A stretch of 64,000 nucleotides of DNA from an uncultured Olsenella sp. (GTDB lineage Bacteria > Actinomycetota > Coriobacteriia > Coriobacteriales > Atopobiaceae). The position numbers and the translations under genes are program-made. Below are positions 1 to 9,011 of this stretch, one piece after another. A model generated the notes under the pieces. It worked only from the letters and a program-made list of their open reading frames with translations, was not told the DNA's origin and did not search any database. Within the stretch, counting starts at the first letter, position 1. The number at the start of each line of letters is the position of its first letter. Where the stretch lies: positions 124,001 through 188,000 of the forward strand of contig OMVJ01000001.1 in the NCBI GenBank assembly GCA_900314495.1, read 5' to 3'.

Positions 1-624
1 GTACATGATGCGCGCCTCCTTGGAGCGCCCGCCCTCCTTGAACGACGCGTTGAAGGCCTGCATGTTGATGATCATGACGTTGACGTCAGGGCTCTCAGAG
101 TAGGCGTCCAACTCACCCAGCCGCTTGCTGTCATAGATGAAGTAGCGCACGGTCTTGCCGTACTGCTCAAAGAAGTGCTGCTCCGTGTTCTTGAGGCTCT
201 TGTACACCCCCTCGCGGATGGCGATGGACGGCACCACCACAATGAACTTGCTCCAGCCGTACAGGCGGTTCAGCTCCAGCATGGTCTTGGTGTACACGTA
301 GGTCTTGCCGGTGCCGGTCTCCATCTCCACGTCCAGCTGCACGCGCCCGGTCTTGTGGACAAGCTCGCCAGACTCCGGCAGATGGTTGGCCCGCTGCACC
401 TTGCGCACGTTCTCCAGCAGTTGCTCGTCGGAGAGAACCACGTCCGCGTTGCCGTAGCCCTCCGTCGCCTGCAGCTGAGAGGCGCCAAAGAGCTGCCCCT
501 GCGGCGCCACGCCAACGTCGCGCAGGTAGTACAGGGGGTCGCCGTTGGGCTGCCCCTGGAACACGTCCGTCACGGCCTTTGCGGCGTCGGTCTGGTACTG
601 CTGGATCTTGAACTTGAACTGCAT
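1..624 (-). CDS. res: Type III restriction enzyme Res subunit, N-terminal part (runs off the window)
   Basis: The reading frame opens at an ATG (624-622) preceded by AGGTGGC and stays open for 208 codons to the window edge, so only the N-terminus is present. The visible protein begins MQFKFKIQQYQTDA, typical of Res helicase-nucleases. It carries a Walker A segment (EMETGTGKTYVYTK, about residues 101-114) and downstream helicase sequence (FIVVVPSIAIREG). Res proteins are the ATP-dependent translocase and endonuclease of type III restriction systems and work with Mod. Mod lies 9 bp upstream in the same direction, as expected for a mod-res operon. The nuclease domain lies outside the window. Because mod is disrupted, this Res may be unproductive. 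Confidence 0.85.
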   Translation of the reverse strand, partial: MQFKFKIQQYQTDAAKAVTDVFQGQPNGDPLYYLRDVGVAPQGQLFGASQLQATEGYGNADVVLSDEQLLENVRKVQRANHLPESGELVHKTGRVQLDVEMETGTGKTYVYTKTMLELNRLYGWSKFIVVVPSIAIREGVYKSLKNTEQHFFEQYGKTVRYFIYDSKRLGELDAYSESPDVNVMIINMQAFNASFKEGGRSKEARIMY

Positions 625-633
625 GGCTGCCAC

Positions 634-2943
634 CTAGATGACTCTGCGGATGGTATCTGGGCTGTAGGTCTTGAAGAGCTCCTCGAAGTTGGCCTCCGTC
701 GCGTCGTTCGCCATGGAGGCGTCGCGGAACACGGCGTAGAGCGGCCGCATCCTCGCGATTGCTTCGATAACGGCATTCCCGACCTCAACGTCAAGACACG
801 CCATGAGTTGACCGTCGTTGACGTCAAAGACCTTCTTGCCGCAGATGTTCCGCACCTGAGTCTTTGCACTGTACGGGATGCGGAACTTGGGCAGCACCTG
901 GAAGAGGAGGTCCTCGGCCGTGCGGTCCGGCTTCAGGTTGTCCGTGAAGAGCGAGAGCTGCTGCTGGCCCAGCTGGTCCGGCTGGCGCCGCACGTCCTGG
1001 AAGTTGGACGAGTCCACGCGGAAGACGCGGAAGCCGATGTCCGGCACCTGCTTTGGCTCCTCGCCAATCTTCGCCTGGCGGTTGACTTCCTCCACCTCGC
1101 CCTTAATCTTCTCCCCCGCGCGCCGGATGCGCTCCTCGCCCACTACAGAAAGAACGTGTTCTTCGCCTAACTCGTCGCACAATCCGATTGCGTTTCGTAA
1201 ACGGGCTTTCTTATCATTCGATGCCTTGGACAACTCATCATCTAAGTCATCGGGGTACTGGATGCAAATGAAACTCCTGCTCCCAAAATCACTAGCATTC
1301 CTCCTCATTACCGCTTCTGCAGTTGTTGCAGAACCAGAGAAGAAATCTACGACTATACAATCGGAGCTATTCGGTACCAAGCCTATAATATAATTGATAA
1401 GTTTAACTGGCTTCGTGGTGTCGAACACGTCTTCTGAAATGAGTTCCAGAAGTTCATATTTTGCCTGTCTATTATGTCCTGTTTTCTCCAAATCCGTCCA
1501 AAGTGACGAGGGTGGCAGCCCCTTCATGTCCGCAAGATATGTTCTCCTCTTAATCCCCGTACCATCTTTGTTGAAATAGATCTCACCCGACACCATCTTG
1601 GCCTTAAGAGTTTCCCTCGACCACCGCCATCCATTCTTCGGAGGATGTATCACACCTCCATTCGGCGATGGAATATCAAAACGTAGATTCTCGCGATAGT
1701 TTGGTGAATTCAAAGGATTCCCGTCGAACCAGGGCCCTCTTGGATCCCCATCTGGATTTGCGAAGTGCTTCCGCTTTGCCTCATCTTGTTCAAGCTCTGG
1801 ACGCCAGCCTGGCATCTTAGAATAGATTAATGTATAATTATGATTATTTGAGAACTGTTTAGCGTCATTGTTACTATTATCAGAAGAACGCCAAATTGCG
1901 TTGCACACGAAACATGACGCTCCAAAGATTTCATCGCAAATCTTTGTTACATTTGCCACTTCGTTGTCATCGATACTGATGAAAATTGCCCCATCTTCAG
2001 ACAACAAGTCGCGCGCCAGTAGCAGCCGCGGGTAGATCATCGAGCACCAATCGGAGTGGAAGCGACCGTTTGACTCTGGATTGGCCACCAGGCGGCCGCC
2101 CTCCTCATCCAGCTCGCCATTCTCGGTGTCGTAGTCTGCTCGTGTCTGCGCGAAGTCATCGTCGTACACGAAGTCATGGCCGGTATTGTAGGGCGGTACG
2201 GTCCATTGGATGAACTGTCCATAACTTGGATGTCCCGAGCGTCCCATTGACCTTCTGCCTCTCCTCCCAACCCATTGGATTGGTGGCTGCCCCTCGGGTG
2301 CGCCGGAGACTCCTACCTGCGGTTGGTTGGCTTCCCTTCCCGGCAACCCGTTCCCGACCCATGGCCCTCCGTGTGCGCGCCCGTCGCGTGCGACCGCCCC
2401 GCTCTTCCGGCCAGGGCCGGCGGAGCTGTCCAGGGGACCGCAGGGGCCGCCGGCGGGGACGCCACGCGTCGTCCCGCCTGAGCCGCAGGTCGCGGGCGCC
2501 GATCGTCACGCTGCGTGCGCCAGCCCGCTTAGACAGTTTTCACCATCGTCCATACGCAGCGGGTCGATGTAGATGAGCTTTACCTTACCCGCGTAGGTCT
2601 CACGCATGAGCTTCAGGGCCTGGAGGTTGTCGCCCTCGATGTAGACGTTCTGGGTGGTGTCCCAGTCCTTGGACTTCTCCGGGCAGGGACGAAGGGTCCC
2701 GTCGAAAGGAGCGCGGGCCTCAGCCTTAGCGGACCGTTTGCCGGGCCAGGTGAACTGGTAACGCTCGCGGGGACCATCGACGATGTCTCTGGAAAGGTCT
2801 TCACGCAGGGCGTCGAAGTCGATGGCGCGTCGAACTTGGCCATCCTCCCCTACCGCCTCGGTCACCACATCAGGGAGGAGAGCTGCGATCTTCTCGATGT
2901 TCTCTTGCGTGAGGTCTGGCGTGCTCGTTGCGATTCTTTCCAT
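634..2943 (-). pseudogene. mod: Type III DNA methyltransferase Mod, split by a 363-bp insertion in its catalytic motif
   Basis: Two in-frame pieces together make a beta-class N6-adenine methyltransferase. The N-terminal piece starts at ATG 2943 (GGAGGAA upstream), includes YIEGDNLQALKLM and ends at KLIYIDP. The C-terminal piece resumes at PPYNTGHDFVYDDDF and includes FISIDDNEV, the AdoMet-binding motif FFSGSATTAEAV and a long C-terminal domain ending at 634. The catalytic DPPYNTG motif is cut between its first P and its second P. The extra DNA is a multiple of 3, but an in-frame TGA at 2508-2506 stops the N-terminal piece after about 145 codons. Unless the element is bypassed, no functional Mod can be made. 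The original would have been about 640 residues, normal for type III Mod. Confidence 0.85.
2197..2559. mobile_element. Small insertion (MITE-like) inside mod
   Basis: This is the segment that separates the two halves of mod. CCG is present on both sides (2194-2196 and 2560-2562; CCGC is possible), giving a 3-4-bp target duplication. The two ends are imperfect inverted repeats about 23 bp long that both reach AACTGTC when read inward (about 15 of 23 positions match). No transposase-sized frame is recognisable inside. The interior is very GC-rich and contains ACCTGCGGTT, a short sequence that recurs in other intergenic regions of this window. I infer a non-autonomous element mobilised in trans. 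Confidence 0.65.
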
Positions 2944-3116
2944 CGACGCTTCCTCCACCTTGTGGGTCTATACGTGCAATTGCGCGGCACATCGGTCGAC
3001 GTGTCCGCTCGTGGTGTGGGCCAGTTTTGACTGAATGACAACTATACCCGCACGGCCCGCATGGAGCACAAGCCACGCCGTCAAGCGGTATACGGGTGAG
3101 AGCTGAACCATCCGGT

Positions 3117-4385
3117 CTAGTTCGCGCGCCCGATAAGACTTACCCGCAAGCCATAAACGCGCCAGTAAAAGCAGGGGTCGTCATCCCCGTTTGCTCCGTT
3201 AAGGTTGGTCTCCTCAACGCGACACAGGAGGCGAGTACCCTCGTGCACCTGGGATAACCATGCCACAATCAGGTCTTCGTCCTCAGCGTAGGCAATCTGC
3301 AGCCTGAGCTTCTGACCAGCCATGTTGTGAAACGCGAAGCCCCACTCGTCCTCCTCGCGAGGGCACGATTCAACAAACAGGGTATCCCCAACCCTTAGGC
3401 CAGCGTCCAAGACCTCAGCCTCAACATCCCGTGCAGGGCCCAGCAGCACATGCCACGTGAAGATGCCCCATAGCTCTGCCTGTCCCTCTTGCTTGACCTC
3501 ACCGAAGCCATGGTCGTTGCAAGAACCAATGTGGCTAAGAGAACGGGGGATTTCCTCAGGCACGTGGTCACGTTCCTCCAACTCGTATGCCAAGCGCGCA
3601 AGGGCAACCTTGCCACCCTTCACCACCGACCTATCATCCGGTTCTGGGTCAATTCCCAGCACCTCGAGCTCTTCAAGGAATGCAGCAGAGTGCAGAATCT
3701 GCATTATCGTCTGGTCATCGAGGGCCAGTCTGTTATCACAATACGTTGCTCCATCCCAGCACGCGTCTGCAGTCACGTCTACGTAACCTTCCGGAGGGCG
3801 CTCGTCAGTCATGTCCACCAGGTCGGTACACCAACGGCCGAACCACTCTGAACTGTCGTTGCTGGGGCTGTACAGGCTCGGAATCGGGTCGAGTCGCGCG
3901 AAGTCATAGCCATCCGCGAACTTGAGGACGTCCTCTATAGGAGCAAGTGCGCGGTCCACGTACTCGCACCGCGTGTGATTGATGGCGAAGCGATAGTGAA
4001 CGGGGCGCTGGTCGAAGGGGCCGTCGTACGGAACGTCCCGTATTACCTCATCGCCGGCATGCACGTAGTCCGCATGGGTCTTCCCGCGCGCCTGCTCGAA
4101 GATGCCCGTCACGTCGGTAAAGTTGTTAAGGACATCCTCGTACGGGAAGCCGTCGAAGTACCGTTCCAGCGGGTAGCCCTCCTTGGCGTAGGCGCCCGGC
4201 CAACCGTCGCCTATGTACATCACGGGGTCGCCGTGCCACCGGCCGGCGATGAGCGTGCACGCCGCGTCGGTCGTGTCGCAGGGTTGGATGCTGGCGATGC
4301 TCATCATGTAGCCGAAGTCGTCGAACGGGGCATCGTCTATCCATTCGCGCTTGGCGGGGTTGACCCACATGTAGTACGTGCCCAT
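3117..4385 (-). CDS. Hypothetical protein within the defence cassette
   Basis: A 422-residue soluble protein with a good start: ATG 4385 behind GGGAGGA. I do not recognise a family. It is acidic, rich in aromatic residues and Asp/Glu, and has no signal peptide, membrane segment or clear catalytic motif. It lies between mod and the DUF4391 gene, 27 bp downstream of the latter and on the same strand, so it is probably cotranscribed with the helicase and the methylase. The C-terminal third (from about residue 290) contains short beta-rich stretches with conserved-looking Trp residues. It may be an accessory protein of the cassette or a gene carried in by chance; the sequence does not decide. Confidence 0.75.
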   Translation of the reverse strand: MGTYYMWVNPAKREWIDDAPFDDFGYMMSIASIQPCDTTDAACTLIAGRWHGDPVMYIGDGWPGAYAKEGYPLERYFDGFPYEDVLNNFTDVTGIFEQARGKTHADYVHAGDEVIRDVPYDGPFDQRPVHYRFAINHTRCEYVDRALAPIEDVLKFADGYDFARLDPIPSLYSPSNDSSEWFGRWCTDLVDMTDERPPEGYVDVTADACWDGATYCDNRLALDDQTIMQILHSAAFLEELEVLGIDPEPDDRSVVKGGKVALARLAYELEERDHVPEEIPRSLSHIGSCNDHGFGEVKQEGQAELWGIFTWHVLLGPARDVEAEVLDAGLRVGDTLFVESCPREEDEWGFAFHNMAGQKLRLQIAYAEDEDLIVAWLSQVHEGTRLLCRVEETNLNGANGDDDPCFYWRVYGLRVSLIGRAN

Positions 4386-4412
4386 GCTTCCTCCCTAGCG
4401 GTCCGCCACGGC

Positions 4413-5024
4413 CTACTCCCACTGCCGCAGCTGGCCCCTAGCCTGCTCCAGCTCTCGCTGCTTGGCACGCACCTGCTCAAAGAGCGCGTTGCGCTTGGCA
4501 ATCTGGCGCTCCTTGCGGCACTTCCTGTCCAGTGCCGCAACCTCGCGCTGCAGCGTAGCCACCTTTCGCGCAAGCTCTATGCGTCGCTCCACCGCCGTTC
4601 CGTCCAGGCTCCCAAACAGCAGCTGTGCGCGGAAGCTGTCCCATACCTCGTCCATGGTCTCTCCGCGAATGGCAAGGTCACCGGGATGCGAGGCCTCCAC
4701 CAGCTCGTCATTGCTCCAAAGCCATACCTCCTCGGTCGGCGTCAGGGCAAAGACCAGCTCGTGAGCGTTGGCCTTGGCGATGGCTTCCATCGCACGCTTG
4801 GGTGCCTCGCTCCCCTTCAGCGCCACCTCCAGCACCAGAACCTCGTGCACCTTCTGGCCGTCGGCCACGTTGGCGGTGCCGGGCTTGGCGCTGTTGGCTA
4901 TGGTCAGCCGGTCTATGAGCTGCACAAACTCGTCTCGGGTCTTGGCGTCCAGCTTCAGCCGCTTGTAGAAGGCCTCCTTGGGAAGGCGCCTCCCCACCTC
5001 TGTCGTGCTCGGCAGTCCCAGCAT
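4413..5024 (-). CDS. DUF4391 domain protein
   Basis: A 203-residue protein that I place in the DUF4391 family from its pattern: an N-terminal region with LPKEAFYKRL, a beta-rich core containing VLVLEVALKG, then a C-terminal coiled-coil-like helix rich in Arg, Glu and Leu (about residues 155-203). Its ATG (5024-5022) overlaps the helicase stop codon by one base (TGATG), so the two are translationally coupled. GGTGAGG serves as ribosome-binding site. From memory, DUF4391 genes are often found beside SNF2/PLD helicases and type III-like Mod/Res genes in defence islands. The biochemical role is unknown. The helical tail suggests a protein-contact function. Confidence 0.75.
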   Translation of the reverse strand: MLGLPSTTEVGRRLPKEAFYKRLKLDAKTRDEFVQLIDRLTIANSAKPGTANVADGQKVHEVLVLEVALKGSEAPKRAMEAIAKANAHELVFALTPTEEVWLWSNDELVEASHPGDLAIRGETMDEVWDSFRAQLLFGSLDGTAVERRIELARKVATLQREVAALDRKCRKERQIAKRNALFEQVRAKQRELEQARGQLRQWE

Positions 5025-8000
5025 CAGGGCCTCACCACCAGGAAGCACACCAACTCAAAGTCGTCCAGCCCCTCCACGTCCCCCTCCAGGAAGCTGGTGG
5101 TGCCGTCGGCGAAGAAGCTGTCCAGGTCGGACTCCTGCTTCTCCTCCACGATGGAGCTAATCGCATCCTGCAGCAAGGCGGACTCCGCGCGCATGTCGCG
5201 GCCGTCGCGCGTGCGCTTGTTGTAGGCGCGACACAGGTCCAGGTCGGGCTCCGCCTTGCCGCGGCAGAGGGTGCGCATCTCGTCCAGCACGGCCTTGGGC
5301 TCCAAGTGGCCGTGCACCACCGTGTGGTCATCCCCCACGTACACCAGGTAGTAGGGGTGCAGCTGGTTGTGGCGCTTGATGTTCACGCCCTGGTTCACGT
5401 TGCGCAGCACGAAGATCACGCCCGAGGTCTCCCCGTGCACTACGGCGCCCAACCCGTGGGGGCGGCGCTCTATCTCCGGGTTTTGGCGGTAGTACTCCAC
5501 CAGGTCCATGCGGAAGTCGTTCAGCCCCAGGTCCGTGATGGAGACGCCGCCCTGCATGTCCTCCAGGTCCACGACCTCGTTCATCATGCGTTTGAGCTGC
5601 TCCTCGCGGTACTCCAGGTCGCCCGTCTCGTTGGCGTTGAGCAGGTCGTCGTCGCCCGTGGAGGTGAGCACCGTCACGCGCATGCGCTCCTCCACGCGGC
5701 TGCGCAGGCGAATGTACTCGTCCAGCTCCACGTCCGGCCAGAAGTTGACCAGCTGGATGACCTTGTTGTGGGAGCCAATGCGGTCGATGCGACCAAAGCG
5801 CTGAATCACGCGCACCGGGTTCCAATGGATGTCGTAGTTGCAGAGCCAGTCGCAGTCCTGCAGGTTCTGGCCCTCGGAAATGCAGTCCGTGGCGATGAGC
5901 ACGTCTATGCTGCGGTGCTCGTGCGGCATGACGATGTCCCGCTCCTTGGAGACGGGCGAGAACATGGTCAGGAGGTCGTTCATCTCCAAGCTCTTGACCT
6001 TGAGCGTGCACTTGGCGGGGAACTTGCCCGTAATGAGGCAGGTCTCTAGGCCCAGTTGGCTCTTCAGGCGGGGTGCCAGGTTTTCGTATAGGTAGGCGGC
6101 CGTGTCCGCGAAGGCCGTGAACACGATGACCTTGCGGTTACCCGGGTTGATGGGGTTCTTGACCTTGGCCTCTATGCGCTGGTACAGCTCGTTCAGCTTG
6201 GCGTCGTGCTCCGGCGTGATGTCCCCCACCATGCTGAGCAGCAGGTCCAGCTCGTCCTTGTCGCGCAGGAGGTCACGCTCCCAGCGCACGTAGTCAAGGT
6301 CGGCGATGTCAAACTGCCGCTTGCCGCCCACCGCGAAGGTGCCCTCGTCCTCGTCGTCCGCGTCCCAGTCTATGGTGGGGCTCTCGTCCTCCGTCACGGT
6401 GCCCACGTGCGTCTGCTTGTAGCGGTCGATCTTCCGGATGGTCGCCTCCACCAGCCCGCGCACCTTGCCCAGCGTGATGCGGAAGGAGTTAACAGAGCTC
6501 TCCAGCCGCTTGAGCAGGTTCACGTCCATGAGCTTGCGGATGCCATTCTCGCGCCCGGCGATGGTTAGGCCCTCAATGTCGTCCTCGTCCGTGTACTTGC
6601 GGATCTTGCTGGGCTGCAGATAGGCCGAGGGCATGTACACGCAGAGGGTCAGGTCCTCCAGCTCCTGGTAAATCTCGTGGTAGTTGATGGCGCCGGGCAG
6701 GTCCGTGAGCTTGGCGCGGATGGAGACGGGCGCGTTGCGGTGCGGGAAGGGGCCAAGGGCGCTCATGTCGTAGTGGCGTTGGATGTGCCGGCGCGAGCGC
6801 GCCACCGTCACCTGGTCCAGCACCTTGTAGAAGTCGTAGTCCAGCATCTGCGTGAGCTCGCGCGTGGTGCGCTGGTCTGGCGGGAGCTTGTCCCACTTGT
6901 TGAAGGCGGTCTGCGCGTTGCGGAAGGTGGCATCAAGGTCGTTCTGCAGGCCCAACTTGTCCTGCCAGTTGCCGTCGTCGCCCTCGTAGGCCAGGGCCAG
7001 CTGGTTGCGCAGGTCGCTGAAGCGGTTGTTCACCGGCGTGGCAGAGAGCATGAGCACCTTGGTCTTCACACCCGGCTTGATGATGCGGTTCATGAGCCGC
7101 AGGTAGCGGTTCTCCCCGCTCTCGCGCTTGACGGCCTCCGCCGCGCCGTTGCGGAAGTTGTGGGACTCGTCAATGACCACCAGATCGTAGTTGCCCCAGT
7201 TGATGCGGTCTATGGGCAAGCCGGTCACCGTGTCGCCCCTGGTGCGCGAGAGGTCCGTGTGGAAGAGCACGTCGTAGCGCAGGCGGTCCGCCGTGAGCGG
7301 GTTGTTGACCAGGTTGGAGCGGTAGGTGAGCCAGTTGTCCTTTAGCTTCTTGGGGCAGAGCACCAACACGTTGCGGTTGCGGCTCTCGTAGTACTTGATC
7401 ACGGCGAGGGCGGTGAAGGTCTTGCCCAGTCCGACGGAGTCCGCCAGGATGCAGCCGTTGTAGGTCTCCAGCTTGTTGATGATGGATACGGCAGCGTCGC
7501 GCTGGAAGTCGTACAGCTTGCCCCAGACGGCGGAGTTGCGCCAGCCCGTGCCCTCGTTGGGCAGCACGTCCTGGCTCACGTCGTCCAAGAACTCGCTGAA
7601 GATGTTGTAGAGGGCGAGGTAGTAGATGACCTCGGGGGCAATCTCGTCATAGACGCCCTCGATGGAGTCCAGCACCTGGGCGGTGACGTCCTCAATCTCA
7701 CCGTCATTCCAGGCGTCGTTGAACTGGTCCAGGAAGTCCAGCGCGGCGTCGCCCTCGCGCCGGCGGATGCGGCGGTGGCGCGGCGTACCCGGCTTGGTGC
7801 CCAGCCCCGTGGTGGTGAGGCCCTCGAACGGCGCGTAACTGGCGGCCGAGCCGTCCGCGTGCTGCACCACCATGAAGCTGTCCAGCGCGTCGTCCTCCCC
7901 AAAGCTGCGGAAGCGCGCCCTCTTGCGCACCCAGGCGGCGCACTCGCGGGCGATTGCCTTCTGCGTGAGCTCGTTGCGCAGGCGAATCTCGAACCGCGTG

Positions 8001-8260
8001 CCATACAGGCTCTGCTCGCGATCCAGTCGCGGGATGTAGAACTCGCGCTCCTCGCGCGTGGGCCGATCCTCCAAGAACGTGGGCGAGGTGTAAATGAACC
8101 GCAGGTCACCGGCCACTTCGAGCTCACGCCGCAGCTCCTGGAAGCCGTACAGCGAGAAGTACGCCGCAGCGATGGCGATGCGGTCCCCCTTGCGCAGGCG
8201 CTGCGTGAGGTCATCCTTGAGGATGCGGGATCTGTTGTCGAAGGTGTCTGCCTGGGTCAT
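5024..8260 (-). CDS. PLD-domain / SNF2-family helicase of a defence system
   Basis: A 1078-residue superfamily 2 ATPase. The N-terminal 60-70 residues (RIAIAAAYFSLYGFQELRRE) resemble the phospholipase D-like domain of defence helicases. Walker A is ADSVGLGKT (about 273-281), motif II is DESH (about 364-367), motif III is LSATPVNN, and motif VI is QRFGRIDRIG (about 820). I chose ATG 8260 because GGTGGAGG lies 7 bp upstream and the more distal in-frame Met codons lack a binding site. The enzyme probably translocates on DNA as the motor of a restriction-like system with DUF4391, Mod and Res downstream. Upstream, 8278-8300 holds a 7-bp inverted repeat (GGAGCAC/GTGCTCC) that could be an operator or a weak hairpin. 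Confidence 0.88.
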   Translation of the reverse strand: MTQADTFDNRSRILKDDLTQRLRKGDRIAIAAAYFSLYGFQELRRELEVAGDLRFIYTSPTFLEDRPTREEREFYIPRLDREQSLYGTRFEIRLRNELTQKAIARECAAWVRKRARFRSFGEDDALDSFMVVQHADGSAASYAPFEGLTTTGLGTKPGTPRHRRIRRREGDAALDFLDQFNDAWNDGEIEDVTAQVLDSIEGVYDEIAPEVIYYLALYNIFSEFLDDVSQDVLPNEGTGWRNSAVWGKLYDFQRDAAVSIINKLETYNGCILADSVGLGKTFTALAVIKYYESRNRNVLVLCPKKLKDNWLTYRSNLVNNPLTADRLRYDVLFHTDLSRTRGDTVTGLPIDRINWGNYDLVVIDESHNFRNGAAEAVKRESGENRYLRLMNRIIKPGVKTKVLMLSATPVNNRFSDLRNQLALAYEGDDGNWQDKLGLQNDLDATFRNAQTAFNKWDKLPPDQRTTRELTQMLDYDFYKVLDQVTVARSRRHIQRHYDMSALGPFPHRNAPVSIRAKLTDLPGAINYHEIYQELEDLTLCVYMPSAYLQPSKIRKYTDEDDIEGLTIAGRENGIRKLMDVNLLKRLESSVNSFRITLGKVRGLVEATIRKIDRYKQTHVGTVTEDESPTIDWDADDEDEGTFAVGGKRQFDIADLDYVRWERDLLRDKDELDLLLSMVGDITPEHDAKLNELYQRIEAKVKNPINPGNRKVIVFTAFADTAAYLYENLAPRLKSQLGLETCLITGKFPAKCTLKVKSLEMNDLLTMFSPVSKERDIVMPHEHRSIDVLIATDCISEGQNLQDCDWLCNYDIHWNPVRVIQRFGRIDRIGSHNKVIQLVNFWPDVELDEYIRLRSRVEERMRVTVLTSTGDDDLLNANETGDLEYREEQLKRMMNEVVDLEDMQGGVSITDLGLNDFRMDLVEYYRQNPEIERRPHGLGAVVHGETSGVIFVLRNVNQGVNIKRHNQLHPYYLVYVGDDHTVVHGHLEPKAVLDEMRTLCRGKAEPDLDLCRAYNKRTRDGRDMRAESALLQDAISSIVEEKQESDLDSFFADGTTSFLEGDVEGLDDFELVCFLVVRP

Positions 8261-8423
8261 CCGGCGCCTCCACCCTTGGAGCACTCCTGGAGCGTGCTCC
8301 GTGACATGTGCCGAGCGTTTTGGGTATAGGCACCACAGTAGCACGAGACTGGCAGCTAGCTGCACGAACGGCGGTCGCAAAAGCGGTCTTACCCCAGCTG
8401 CGACCGTCTCATGCAAATCTACG

Positions 8424-8452
8424 TTGAACAAGATAACCCACCCAGATACAAT
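8424..8452 (+). promoter_or_regulatory. Promoter of antitoxin-like RNA, copy 3
   Basis: TTGAAC (8424-8429), 17 bp, TACAAT (8447-8452). This is the best-spaced promoter of the three copies and predicts a start at G8459, giving an RNA that begins GAC like the other two. Confidence 0.7.
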
Positions 8453-8458
8453 ACAGCT

Positions 8459-8532
8459 GACGCAGCCTAGGCTCGGTCACCTAGGCAGCGCCGGACTTGT
8501 GATCAACCGCTAGTTGGCGCTAGCGGCCTTAT
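8459..8532 (+). ncRNA. Orphan antitoxin-like RNA, copy 3
   Basis: Homologous to the two antitoxin RNAs at 8721 and 10685. It has the hairpin GCCTA (8465-8469) / TAGGC (8482-8486) with a 12-nt loop (8470-8481), followed by the terminator CCGCTAG / CTAGCGG (8507-8526). The matching toxin frame is decayed. The loop reads GGTCACC and is complementary to AGGTGAC, the ribosome-binding site of toxin copy 1 located 400 bp away. The RNA may therefore still act in trans. Expression is inferred from the promoter only. Confidence 0.6.
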
Positions 8533-8627
8533 CCTCTACGCGCGTCGATAAGCTTCAGGATCTCGGTCACAAGGTTCGCGATGGCAGTCGCGAGGGTCAT
8601 TAGGCCCTCGCGGGGCCGTCACCTCAA
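8529..8627 (-). pseudogene. Decayed toxin gene, copy 3
   Basis: The 3' two thirds of a toxin frame can be aligned: it ends with codons for AIANLVTEILKLIDARR, as in the intact copies, then TAA. A one-base deletion near 8615 shifts the upstream part, and the start codon with its AAGGAGGTGA site is missing. A short internal frame from ATG 8600 would give 23 residues without a ribosome-binding site. It is read as a remnant. Confidence 0.6.
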
Positions 8628-8684
8628 TCCAACAGTTCGCAGTGCCTGCAAAGCATGTAGCGCAGGTCCCGCGAAATACTTCTG

Positions 8685-8714
8685 TTGAAACTAATCTCTT
8701 CAACTGGGTACAAT
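8685..8714 (+). promoter_or_regulatory. Promoter of antitoxin RNA 1
   Basis: TTGAAA (8685-8690), 18 bp, TACAAT (8709-8714); predicted start G8721. The spacing and the GGGTACAATACGACTGACG context are shared with copy 2. Confidence 0.7.
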
Positions 8715-8720
8715 ACGACT

Positions 8721-8798
8721 GACGGCAGCCTACGTATGGGAAGCTTAGGCAGCGCCGTTACTCAGGTCAGCCGCTAGCGTCAACTAGCGGCTTTTCCT
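8721..8798 (+). ncRNA. Candidate type I antitoxin RNA 1
   Basis: A predicted RNA of about 78 nt, convergent with the toxin gene. Its 5' half folds as ACGGC (8722-8726), bulged A, GCCTA (8728-8732), a 13-nt loop (8733-8745), TAGGC (8746-8750), AGC, GCCGT (8754-8758). The loop contains ATGGGAAG, which pairs with the toxin mRNA at CTGCCCAT, just at the toxin start codon, with one mismatch. The 3' half is a perfect 9-bp terminator (8769-8777 with 8784-8792) followed by TTTTCCTTT. This hairpin contains the toxin stop codon, so the two transcripts overlap tail to tail. The layout resembles the Fst/par systems of Firmicutes. No expression data are available. Confidence 0.7.
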
Positions 8799-8942
8799 TT
8801 GTTCACGTCGCGTTCTACGCGCGTCGACAAGCTTTAGGATCTCGCTCACCAGGTTCGCGATGGTGTTCGCTAGGGTCACGAGGGCCCTCGCGAAGCCGAC
8901 CACCTCCAACGCAAGTTTCACGATATCGGTCAGTTCATCCAT
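8784..8942 (-). CDS. Candidate type I toxin peptide 1 (52 residues)
   Basis: ATG 8942 follows a near-perfect ribosome-binding site (AAGGAGGTGA) at ideal spacing. The 52-residue product starts MDELTDIVKLALEVV, has a continuous hydrophobic/amphipathic helix (about residues 7-40) and ends in a basic tail RRTRREQRKSR. That profile fits membrane-acting type I toxins. The frame is preserved with mostly conservative changes in the second copy at 10751-10909. The binding site lies in a self-complementary leader (CCTTCGGAAGG, and GGCAG...CTGCC around it), so the mRNA may be translated poorly until processed. Its 3' end overlaps antitoxin RNA 1. It matches no toxin family that I can name. Confidence 0.7.
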   Translation of the reverse strand: MDELTDIVKLALEVVGFARALVTLANTIANLVSEILKLVDARRTRREQRKSR

Positions 8943-8998
8943 GGGCAGTCACCTCCTTCCGAAGGCGCTGCCTGTGCACGCGGTATTGCCGCCAGCCG

Positions 8999-9011
8999 TG
9001 GGGAGATTCTA
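8999..9011 (-). promoter_or_regulatory. Toxin 1 promoter, -10 region
   Basis: On the minus strand GGGTAGAAT (TAGAAT at 9011-9006) is conserved in both copies together with the following CTCCCCACGG. No good -35 is visible at 16-18 bp, so it looks like an extended -10 promoter. The predicted start near 8999 gives a leader of about 57 nt. Confidence 0.5.

Noticed and set aside
2226-2576. Open frames inside the mod insertion as a transposase
   Set aside because: Too short and arginine-rich by GC bias; no DDE or HUH motif.
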